From JBCBAP01 sp038532435 (GTDB taxonomy: Bacteria; Pseudomonadota; Alphaproteobacteria; Rhodobacterales; Rhodobacteraceae): a stretch of 64,000 nucleotides of DNA. The notes under the pieces are model-generated. The model had not been told where the DNA came from, did no database searches, and worked only from the letters and a program-made list of their open reading frames with translations. Where the stretch lies: the NCBI GenBank assembly GCA_038532435.1, contig JBCBAP010000002.1:62001-126000 (forward strand). The letters run 5' to 3'. Positions 44,395 through 52,516 of this stretch are shown piece by piece (position 1 is the stretch's first letter; each line of letters begins with the position of its first letter). A program made the translations under genes and the position numbers.

Positions 44395-45270
44395 TCACGA
44401 CCAGTCCAATCCTGCCAGCCAGTCCTTCACCGCCATAACCGATGGGCTGGCCGCCTGATCGGCGTGAGAAAGGAGCCATACTTCCCGCGCAGGCGGCGGG
44501 TCATGACGCTCAACCGACAGCGGCCCCACGCGCGCATCGGGAAGTGCGACTGCGCGCGGCAGCAGTGATTTGCCGAGGCCGCAGGCAACCGCCTCCAGTG
44601 CCGTGTCCGCATCCCCGACCTTGATCAGGGTCTGTCTCTCCCGGTCATCTTCCGTCACCGCTTCAAGCCATCGCGCCTGTGGCAACTGGGCCAGGATGTC
44701 GGGGTAGGTGATCCACCCCAACGTCTCCAACTCATCCGGCGATATCGCACGGGAGGCGAACGCACCGAACCGCAGTTCCCCCAGCCTGTGCGCCTTGGTC
44801 TTCAGCCCCCCACCGGTCGGCCGCGCGAACCTGACGGCCAGATCCGCGTCGCGCTTGAACAGATCCAGGTTGGTCGCGGCGGGGAGCAATTCGACGGTCA
44901 GCCGGGGATGCCGCGCGCTCAAGGTTGCCAGATTGGGAACCAGCAGACGGTTCACGATGATCGGAACCGAGCTGATGCGGACGCACCCGGTGATATTGGG
45001 TCTCTGTTCCGCGAGCGTCTCGACGATTCTGGAGTTCTCCCGCTCCACGGTTTCCGCAAGCGACATGATCCGAAGGGCGGCTTCGGTCGGCGTGTAGCGC
45101 CCTTCGGTACTTCCCAGAAACAGGGGTGCGCCAAGCTGAACCTCCAACGCGCGGATCCGGCGGGTGACGGTCGTCGGGCTCGCTCTCACCCGGCCCGCAG
45201 CACCCTTGAGGGTCCCGGAGCGATAGAGCGCGAGGAGGTATTTCAGATCGTTCCAATCGAAGCTCTGCAC
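44395..45270 (-). CDS. LysR-family transcriptional regulator
   Basis: A 291-residue LysR regulator starting with GTG at 45270. The N-terminal winged helix has LKYLLALYRSGTLKGAAGRVRASPTTVTRRIRALEVQLGAPLF, and the effector domain starts ITGCVRISSVPI and runs to the C terminus (MAVKDWLAGLDWS). The frame continues upstream across several genes as noise. The start codon lies inside an 18-bp palindrome, so the regulator may repress its own gene. YciI is divergent and probably its target. Confidence 0.85.
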   Translation of the reverse strand: MQSFDWNDLKYLLALYRSGTLKGAAGRVRASPTTVTRRIRALEVQLGAPLFLGSTEGRYTPTEAALRIMSLAETVERENSRIVETLAEQRPNITGCVRISSVPIIVNRLLVPNLATLSARHPRLTVELLPAATNLDLFKRDADLAVRFARPTGGGLKTKAHRLGELRFGAFASRAISPDELETLGWITYPDILAQLPQARWLEAVTEDDRERQTLIKVGDADTALEAVACGLGKSLLPRAVALPDARVGPLSVERHDPPPAREVWLLSHADQAASPSVMAVKDWLAGLDWS

Positions 45271-45297
45271 ATGTGCAGAGTAGCCCTGCACATCTGC
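45263..45297. promoter_or_regulatory. Palindromic operator sites at the LysR start
   Basis: CTCTGCACATGTGCAGAG (45263-45280) is a perfect 18-bp palindrome overlapping the LysR start codon, and a second related site CCTGCACATCTGCT (45285-45298) follows. Both contain TGCACATNTGC, spaced like two LysR binding boxes between the divergent LysR and YciI genes. Binding by this LysR is inferred. Confidence 0.55.
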
Positions 45298-45360
45298 TGA
45301 CTCAATCCATGAGACAGGCGTGCGATCCTCATGATGCACCAGTTCACCGGAGACCGATCC

Positions 45361-45657
45361 ATGACCTTTATCGTCCTGTTCGAGGATGCACCCGACGCGG
45401 ATGCAGACATCCGCAAGGTCAAGATGCCCGAGCATCTTGCTTTTCTGGAGGCCAATGCAGACAGGGTCAGTGCCGCCGGCCCGCTCTTCGACGCGGACAA
45501 TCGAGGCAGGGACGGTCTCTGGATCGTCGAGGCTGACAACGTGGCCGAGATCGAGGCACTGATCCGGGAGGATCCGTTCTGGCCTACGGGGTTGCGCAAG
45601 TCCTACGCAATCATCGAGTGGACCCGGGTTTTCGCGGACGGGCGCAGGCTGATCTGA
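45361..45657 (+). CDS. YciI-family protein
   Basis: A 98-residue protein with an ATG at 45361 after GGAGACCG. It has the YCII fold features: FIVLFEDAPDADADIRKVKMPEHLAFLEANADRV, SAAGPLFDADNRG with the conserved aspartate, and LWIVEADNVAEIEALIREDPFWPTGL. The MPEHLAFL histidine and DPF aspartate are the putative catalytic dyad. Enzymatic role is unclear; members are linked to chlorinated or oxidised compounds. It is divergent from a LysR gene, a common pairing. Confidence 0.85.
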   Translation: MTFIVLFEDAPDADADIRKVKMPEHLAFLEANADRVSAAGPLFDADNRGRDGLWIVEADNVAEIEALIREDPFWPTGLRKSYAIIEWTRVFADGRRLI

Positions 45658-45662
45658 GGGCG

Positions 45663-46400
45663 CTAACTCTTGAATTGACTGCGCAGGATCGCCGAATAGC
45701 GCACCGGTTCCTTGAGCGGCCAGAGATGGTCCCGGCCGTCCAAAACCAGAGCATCGACGTTCGGGTTCTCGGCAGCGAGTCGGTTGGGTGTCAACCGGAT
45801 CGCCCCGGGCTCCTTGCTGCCGGAGACGGCGAGCAGTGGCACGGGCGGTGCCGTCAGACCGGTCGGTGACCGGAAGTCCACCGCCTGAATGCCCGCGCGC
45901 CGAATGGTGCGCGGACGGATCACCTTCGCCCCTTCCACGAAACGCGACCCGGCCTGAGGGTCGCCGAGCACGCCGGAAAACAGCCACAGCAGCGACGGTA
46001 CCGCGAACATTGACCCGTTGATCACATACGCAAGGCGGTAGAGTGGGCGCCAGCGAAGGTGGCCGATATGGAACCCGCTCAGAACCGCGCGCGCGAACCG
46101 GTCCGGTCGCTTGCCCAGCATCAGCCAGCCCACGTAGGCGCCGAGAGACTGCCCGACGAGGTAAACCGGCCGTCCCGCTGGCAGTGTCTCGACCACGTCG
46201 ATGACGCTGTCTGCCGTGTGCGCAAGCGTCTCCCACGGCATTGCCGCGCTGCCCCCGTGGCCGGGCATGTCCGGCACCAAGGCGCCAAAATCTGTCAGAT
46301 CCGCCCGGACCGGATCCCAGCACCAGCTGACCATGCCGAGACCGTGGAGGCAGAGGATCGCGGGCGCGTCATCCGGACCGTCCAGAACGAAGGAAAGCAT
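45663..46400 (-). CDS. Alpha/beta-fold hydrolase
   Basis: A 245-residue hydrolase starting at the ATG at 46400 (AAAGG upstream). The oxyanion segment is LHGLGMVSWCWDPV, the nucleophile elbow is YLVGQSLGAYVG, the acid is probably the aspartate near VDALVLDG, and the histidine is in GRDHLWPLKEP. These complete a Ser-Asp-His triad. Substrate is unknown. It converges on YciI with a 5-base gap. Confidence 0.85.
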   Translation of the reverse strand: MLSFVLDGPDDAPAILCLHGLGMVSWCWDPVRADLTDFGALVPDMPGHGGSAAMPWETLAHTADSVIDVVETLPAGRPVYLVGQSLGAYVGWLMLGKRPDRFARAVLSGFHIGHLRWRPLYRLAYVINGSMFAVPSLLWLFSGVLGDPQAGSRFVEGAKVIRPRTIRRAGIQAVDFRSPTGLTAPPVPLLAVSGSKEPGAIRLTPNRLAAENPNVDALVLDGRDHLWPLKEPVRYSAILRSQFKS

Positions 46401-46546
46401 GGGCGAGCCTTTCACCAAGCAGCGCCCCGCCCTCAACGGATCATCCGGATCGGGGCTGGCGGGATGGCACGCGGTCGACCGGTGTCGCTCATCGATGGAC
46501 GGCTATGCCTCCCACGCAAGCACGTATGCGCTCGCGGACCGGGATC

Positions 46547-47158
46547 CTAGTCCTCGGGGTCGTAGCGTTCCACGTAGGAGGTGATCAGCCGGTCCATCGC
46601 CTCGCGCGCGGCGAAGTTCATGTCCGGGCTCACGTCGAGGGAGGCTGCCATTTTCCAATGGCCGTACATTAGCGCGACGAAGAGATGGGCGAGTTCCTCG
46701 CAGGCCCGCTGGGGCAGGTCGCTGTGGCTGATCTGGATCTCATGGGCAACCGTCAGGCGCAGAAGCCCGTAGCCGTCCGTTAGGTTCTGCTTGACCCGCG
46801 GATGGGTCGCGGCGAGCGCCATCATCGCGTCGTAGATCGTGTCATCCACCGGTTTCGAATGGCCCGTGGTGGTCACCAGTCCGAAATAGAAATCGAGGAA
46901 GAGGTCCAGCCGTTCTGTCGATTTCGCGGCGAGGATCCCCTCAGCGAGCCGCCGCTTGTACTCCGCCGCCAGGGCATCGCACACCGCGACCATGAGCTCT
47001 TCGGGATCCGAAAAGTAGTGCCGGACAAGCTGGCGGGACATGTCCGCCTCTGTCGCGATCTTGTCATAGACAGGAAGTGCCACACCTGTGGTCTGCAGCG
47101 TTCGCATGCAGGCGTCCACAATCTCGGCGCGCCGGATGTCTGCGATACGTTGTGCCAT
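46547..47158 (-). CDS. TetR-family transcriptional regulator
   Basis: A 203-residue regulator with the N-terminal helix-turn-helix KIATEADMSRQLVRHYFSDPEELMVAVCD and a helical ligand domain of the BetI-like type (RVKQNLTDGYGLLRLTVAHEIQISHSDLPQRACEELAHLFVALMYGHWKMA). An imperfect inverted repeat lies upstream of the start. The divergent hydrolase is 146 bases away. Ligand unknown. Confidence 0.85.
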   Translation of the reverse strand: MAQRIADIRRAEIVDACMRTLQTTGVALPVYDKIATEADMSRQLVRHYFSDPEELMVAVCDALAAEYKRRLAEGILAAKSTERLDLFLDFYFGLVTTTGHSKPVDDTIYDAMMALAATHPRVKQNLTDGYGLLRLTVAHEIQISHSDLPQRACEELAHLFVALMYGHWKMAASLDVSPDMNFAAREAMDRLITSYVERYDPED

Positions 47159-47189
47159 GGATGAAGTCCTTGTCCGTCGAGCGCCACCC

Positions 47190-47222
47190 TAACTATCTGA
47201 TCCAATGAGATACAATTAGTTA
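47190..47222. promoter_or_regulatory. Inverted repeat upstream of TetR gene
   Basis: TAACTATCT at 47190-47198 and an AGATA plus TAGTTA arm at 47208-47222 form an imperfect palindrome of TATCT/AGATA and TAACTA/TAGTTA, the AT-rich type TetR proteins bind. It begins 31 bases from the TetR start. Confidence 0.4.
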
Positions 47223-47253
47223 ACGGATTATTAATACTCGTGCCGCAATCCCG

Positions 47254-47889
47254 TCAAACTTCAAGACCGAGCAGCCCGCTTTCGAGCACATAGCGGGTCA
47301 GTCCGGCGGTGGTCGAGATGCCGAGTTTGCGCTTGATGTTTTTGCGATGGGTCTCGACCGTCCTGATCGAAATCGAGAGTTCCTCCGCCACTTCCTTGTT
47401 GCTCTTGCCCCGGGCAAGGCGCAGCAGGACCGTCTGCTCCCTGGACGTGAGGACGCCGCGTCCTTCCGCATCGTCGGGGGGCTGGATCATGCGCTCCGTG
47501 CCCGTGCAGAGGTAGATCTCGCCTGCATGCACCCGCTCGATGGCGGTCACGATCTCTTCGGTCGGTACGTCTTTGAGGAGGTAGCCGCGCGCGCCATGGC
47601 GCAGGGCGGTGGTGATGTATTCCGGATTGTCGTGCATGGACAGCACCACAATCCGCGCCTCCGGCGTGCGCTCCAGGATGATCTCCGTCGCGGTCAGCCC
47701 GTTCATGCCCGGCATGTTGAGATCCATGAGCAGCACATCCGGGCTGTGCGCGGCCATCGCCTCGACCGCGTCCCGCCCGTTTGCGGCCGTGCCCAATACC
47801 TCGATCTGGGGGTAGGTCTCCAGCATGGCGCGGATGCCCTCGGTCACCAGCGGGTGGTCATCGGCGAGGACGATGCGGATCTGGCTCAT
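47254..47889 (-). CDS. NarL/LuxR-type response regulator
   Basis: A 211-residue response regulator. The receiver has the acidic pair in VLADDHPLV, the phosphoacceptor aspartate in LLMDLNMPGMNG, threonine/serine in VVLSMHD and lysine in YLLKDVPTEE. The C-terminal LuxR helix-turn-helix is LTSREQTVLLRLARGKSNKEVAEELSISIRTVETHRKNI. Its ATG overlaps the kinase stop by four bases. Probably controls the neighbouring TRAP transporter. Confidence 0.93.
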   Translation of the reverse strand: MSQIRIVLADDHPLVTEGIRAMLETYPQIEVLGTAANGRDAVEAMAAHSPDVLLMDLNMPGMNGLTATEIILERTPEARIVVLSMHDNPEYITTALRHGARGYLLKDVPTEEIVTAIERVHAGEIYLCTGTERMIQPPDDAEGRGVLTSREQTVLLRLARGKSNKEVAEELSISIRTVETHRKNIKRKLGISTTAGLTRYVLESGLLGLEV

Positions 47890-49328
47890 GCGCTGCGCTC
47901 CATGCTTTGGGGGGCACCACCGCTGACAAGGTGCTTGGCTGGCAGGTTCACGTCGATGATCGTGCCCTTGGAGGAACTGAGCACGCGCAGCGTGCCATCC
48001 AGATGCTCGATCCGCTCCGCCATGTTGCGCAGCCCGATGCCCGCTTTGGGCCCGACCTCCGTCGAAGGGGTAAAGCCGACGCCATTGTCCCGGATTGTCA
48101 TGCGCACGCCCCGGCGGTGGGGCTTGATCTCCACAAGGGTCTGCGTGGCTGCGGCATGACGCTCGATGTTCGTCAGTGCCTCCTGCGCGACGCGGAAGAG
48201 GGCGGTCTTGCCTTCCGAATTCAGGCTGTTGCGCAGGGCGACCGTGTCGAGCCGGGTCGCGATGCCCGTGCGGTCCGAGAACTCGTCGCAGAGCGATTGC
48301 AACGCGGGAGACAACCCTAGATCGTCGAGTGCGCCCGGCCGCAGATCGCGGGAGATCCGGCGCACCTCCTGAATCGCGGTGTTGAGGGAGGATTTTGATT
48401 TTTCAATCGGATCGAGACTGTCGCCCCGCCCGGTCGCGATCCGCCGTCCTGCAAGCTCAAGCGAGTAGCGGATGGAGACGAGGAGTTGACTGATTCCGTC
48501 GTGCAGCTCCCGCGCCACACGCCCCCGCTCTTCCTCCTGTGTATCGACAATGCGCGCGGCGAGCCCGGCGAGCTTCGCATCCGCAAGGCGCCTTTCGCGC
48601 AGGTTGATCACCAGGCCGGAGAAGAAGAGGCCGACCATGACGATGAGCGTGATCGACACGATCCACACGAAGGTCGTGCGGATGCGAGCCTCCATCTCTG
48701 CCCGCGCGGCGGCGACCTCCGCAATCACATCGTCGATGAAGATCCCGGTGCCCACGGCCCATTTCCAATCTTGCAGGCCGATCACGTAGGAAAACATCTC
48801 CGCCTCCTCGCCCGTCGACGGTTTCGGCCAGACGTAGCGGTGATATCCGCCACCCTGCCGGGCCAGATCGATCAGCGGCTCGACCACGGGTGTGCCCTGG
48901 CTGTCGGTCAAATCCTCCCAGTTCCCACCGATCAGAAAGGTCTGGCGTGGAGAAACGAGGTTGGTCCCGTCATACTCGTAGACGAAGAAGAAGCCGTCCT
49001 TGCCATAGGTCATCGCCGAGAGGATCTGCGTCGCCCGCAGCTTCGCCTCCTCATCATCGAACTGCGCTGGGCCGTAGATGTGATAGATCGCGTTCCGCGC
49101 GAGGCTCATATAGTTGTGAAGCTCCGCCTGCTTGGCCTCCAGCAGCGTCTCCTCGAGCAGTGCAAGTTCCTGTTCGGTGAAGTGACGGTACTGGTAGGCG
49201 ACCAGCGCGGTGATCGCCGCGACGGCGAGGACAAGCGGCAAGGCGGCCAGAAGAACGATCTTCTGGCCGTAGTTCGGTCTCAGCATCGTCAGGAGGGATC
49301 GCAGGCGCGCTCCCGTCGGCGTCTCCAT
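47886..49328 (-). CDS. Sensor histidine kinase with sCache domain (HisKA_3)
   Basis: A 480-residue membrane kinase. Two membrane helices (about 22-44 and 215-237) flank an sCache_2-type periplasmic sensor with MTYGKDGFFFVYEYDGTNLVSP and LIDLARQGGGYHRYVWPKP, and the second Cache-type segment GLQDWKWAVGTGIFIDDV. The cytoplasmic part is a HisKA_3 dimerisation helix with the phosphohistidine RELHDGISQLLVSIRY, then an HATPase_c ATP-lid GVGFTPSTEVGPKAGIGLRNM. sCache_2 receptors often bind C2-C3 carboxylates such as pyruvate, matching the adjacent TRAP transporter. The AraC gene lies upstream. Confidence 0.9.
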   Translation of the reverse strand: METPTGARLRSLLTMLRPNYGQKIVLLAALPLVLAVAAITALVAYQYRHFTEQELALLEETLLEAKQAELHNYMSLARNAIYHIYGPAQFDDEEAKLRATQILSAMTYGKDGFFFVYEYDGTNLVSPRQTFLIGGNWEDLTDSQGTPVVEPLIDLARQGGGYHRYVWPKPSTGEEAEMFSYVIGLQDWKWAVGTGIFIDDVIAEVAAARAEMEARIRTTFVWIVSITLIVMVGLFFSGLVINLRERRLADAKLAGLAARIVDTQEEERGRVARELHDGISQLLVSIRYSLELAGRRIATGRGDSLDPIEKSKSSLNTAIQEVRRISRDLRPGALDDLGLSPALQSLCDEFSDRTGIATRLDTVALRNSLNSEGKTALFRVAQEALTNIERHAAATQTLVEIKPHRRGVRMTIRDNGVGFTPSTEVGPKAGIGLRNMAERIEHLDGTLRVLSSSKGTIIDVNLPAKHLVSGGAPQSMERSA

Positions 49329-49400
49329 CCTCAGCCTCGGTTACCCGGGTTCTGGGCGCATTTGACGCAAATCCGTTGCAAAAGGAAAGGGGGCGCTGCC

Positions 49401-50225
49401 TTAACCCTCGATCGGGATCCAGATTTCGACGAGCCCTTCGCCGGTTACCGGGTCGAAACGGGCGTCATAAACCTCGAAATCGGGACCCGGTCTGTGGGTG
49501 AACCCGGCCTCCGAAAGACCCGTCGACCAGACCGCGGTTACCGTGTCGCGCAGGTCGCTGATGTGCCCGTCATGGGTGAAGACGGCATAGGTTTGCGCCG
49601 GGACCCGGGCGAGAGCAGCCTCGGGAGGCAGGTCCGCATCACCGGGCACCTCCACCCCGGCAAGATAGGTGAAACCGTCATCGTCCCCGTCATACATGAC
49701 ACCATAGGCAGTCGGCGCGACGGGCTTGGGCATGTAAGGTTCGATCTCCTCGAACCGCGTCCAGAGTGCCGGGATCGCGAGGGTTTCCGCGAATGTGTAG
49801 CGTTTCGCGGCACCAGCGACACGGAAGGCGGGGCGCATGGCGCGGCGGGGCGGGATCAGAACGGCGGCGTCTTTCATCACAATGGTCTCCACAAGGTCGA
49901 GGGTTGCAAGCCGGTCAGCGCTCCGCGCGTCGCGCGGGGGGATGCCGAACCGGTCGGTGAATGCACGGGTGAAGGCCTCATGGGTCGTGTAGCCGACGTC
50001 GAACGCCGCCTCGAGGATCGGGGAGCCTGCCGCGATCAGCTTCGCGGCCTCCGTTAGCCGTCTGGCGCGCAGATACCGCATGACCGGCCAGCCCGTCCGC
50101 ATCGGAAAGGCGCGCGCGAGTTGGTAGGGCGACATGCCCACCTCCGCCGCGAGACCGCCCAGCGTCAGAGGGTCGGCGATCCGGTGTTCGATCTTCCACA
50201 ACGTTCGTTTGACGGCGTCGGTCAT
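49401..50225 (-). CDS. AraC-family regulator with GyrI-like domain
   Basis: A 274-residue regulator. The N-terminal AraC helix-turn-helix pair (LGGLAAEVGMSPYQLARAFPMRTGWPVMRYLRARRLTEAAKLI and EAAFDVGYTTHEAFTRAFTDRFGIPPRDAR) is followed by a GyrI-like effector-binding domain (from RAMRPAFRVAGAAKRYTFAETL to the C terminus). It sits between the kinase and the TRAP binding protein and may regulate either. The ligand is unknown; GyrI-like domains bind small organic ligands. Confidence 0.87.
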   Translation of the reverse strand: MTDAVKRTLWKIEHRIADPLTLGGLAAEVGMSPYQLARAFPMRTGWPVMRYLRARRLTEAAKLIAAGSPILEAAFDVGYTTHEAFTRAFTDRFGIPPRDARSADRLATLDLVETIVMKDAAVLIPPRRAMRPAFRVAGAAKRYTFAETLAIPALWTRFEEIEPYMPKPVAPTAYGVMYDGDDDGFTYLAGVEVPGDADLPPEAALARVPAQTYAVFTHDGHISDLRDTVTAVWSTGLSEAGFTHRPGPDFEVYDARFDPVTGEGLVEIWIPIEG

Positions 50226-50422
50226 CAGCTCCTCCCGTGCATGGACAGGTTAGACGGCTGCGTTTTCGGCCGCTTGACCGGTCTTGCGGCTCGCCTGTGA
50301 GCGGAATACCGCTCGCGCATACCGGGTAGTTGGTATTTGCATGGCGAAATTGCGGCGCTAGTTTGCCCTTCGTTAATCGATCCGCCCGCCTGGGACACGG
50401 CGGGCCCGACTGGGAGGACACA

Positions 50423-51508
<1,086 letters not shown>

Positions 51509-51548
51509 TTGCCGCGACGCCCCCCGCGCGGGGCACGCTCGAAAAACC

Positions 51549-51574
51549 GCCGCCGGGATCACGGTCCCGGCGGC
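51549..51574 (+). terminator. Intercistronic hairpin after the TRAP binding protein
   Basis: GCCGCCGGGA and TCCCGGCGGC form a perfect 10-bp stem with a six-base loop, 40 bases after the dctP stop and before dctQ. Only ACATACC follows, so it is likely an mRNA-stability or partial-termination hairpin that raises receptor level over the permeases. Confidence 0.6.
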
Positions 51575-51608
51575 ACATACCTTACTGATCTGACGGGAGA
51601 AGATCGGG

Positions 51609-52505
51609 ATGCTCGACGCGCTGGCCTGGTTCTTCGGCAACCTCTTTGGCGGCATCATGAACCTGTTTCGCGCCATCGGCGACCCGCTCGCCTGGCTGAA
51701 CTGGTCCGATCCACAAGCCCTCATCCGCTTCATCTACTATGGCGGATCGACGGAATTTTTCTTCGTCCTGCTCGATCTTTTCCTGATCGTCCTGATTGTT
51801 GGCCTGATCCGCCGACAGTTCCTCTGGGGCGTGGTCCGCGGCATCGAGTTTACGCACAACCTGCTCGGCCGTTTTTTCGCCTGGGCCGGGCTGATCATGG
51901 TGCTTCAGCAGGTCGTGATCGTCTTTCTACAGCGGATCTTTCGGGTGTCGGAGATCTCGATCGGCCCCTTCGGCTACATCTTCACCCGTGATCTGAGCTG
52001 GTATGCCGAGGAGCTCAAGCTCTACAACGCCATGATCGTGGCACTCTGCTGCGCCTACACGTTCGTGCAAGGCGGGCATGTGCGGGTCGATCTCGTCTAC
52101 GCGGGCGTCAGCCGCCGGACCAAGAATCTGATCGACATGGCGGGATCCCTGCTCTTCATCCTGCCGACCATGACGCTCATCTGGATGTTCGGCTGGTTCT
52201 TCCTTTGGCGCCATCTCGTCACGCCGAAGGTTTCCGCCTCTGACCGTCTGGAGCTGCTGGAGCGCAAGGCGCGGCTGCTTAAATGGAACGTGGAGACCAT
52301 CGGGTTCAGTCCCAACGGTTTCGACGGCTACTTCCTCTTCAAGATCCTGCTCGTCGCCTTCGCCGGAACCATGTTCCTGCAGGGCGTGGCATTCTTCTAC
52401 CGCAACCTCCTTGAATACATCGAGGGGGATGAGAGCGCGGGCAAGTACCACGACAAAGACGACCTCGGCGATGACCTCGCCGACAAGGTCGCAGAAATCC
52501 ACTAA
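51609..52505 (+). CDS. TRAP transporter small membrane subunit (DctQ)
   Basis: A 298-residue small permease subunit, longer than the common 160-200 residues. The ATG at 51609 follows GGGAGAAG. Four hydrophobic segments are seen; the canonical DctQ core RVDLVYAGVSRRTKNLIDMAGSLLF lies in the middle. An extra N-terminal membrane segment and a charged tail (ESAGKYHDKDDLGDDLADKVAEIH) fit the mannitol/chloroaromatic group. The large subunit starts 11 bases after its stop. Confidence 0.9.
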   Translation: MLDALAWFFGNLFGGIMNLFRAIGDPLAWLNWSDPQALIRFIYYGGSTEFFFVLLDLFLIVLIVGLIRRQFLWGVVRGIEFTHNLLGRFFAWAGLIMVLQQVVIVFLQRIFRVSEISIGPFGYIFTRDLSWYAEELKLYNAMIVALCCAYTFVQGGHVRVDLVYAGVSRRTKNLIDMAGSLLFILPTMTLIWMFGWFFLWRHLVTPKVSASDRLELLERKARLLKWNVETIGFSPNGFDGYFLFKILLVAFAGTMFLQGVAFFYRNLLEYIEGDESAGKYHDKDDLGDDLADKVAEIH

Positions 52506-52516
52506 GGGGCAGGCTT

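Noticed and set aside
45271..46323. Upstream extension of the LysR frame to 642 codons
   Set aside because: It covers the YciI and hydrolase genes; the LysR fold begins only at the GTG at 45270.
48486..50057. 523-residue plus-strand frame antisense to the kinase and AraC genes
   Set aside because: No domain, repetitive arginine-rich sequence, fully overlaps supported genes.
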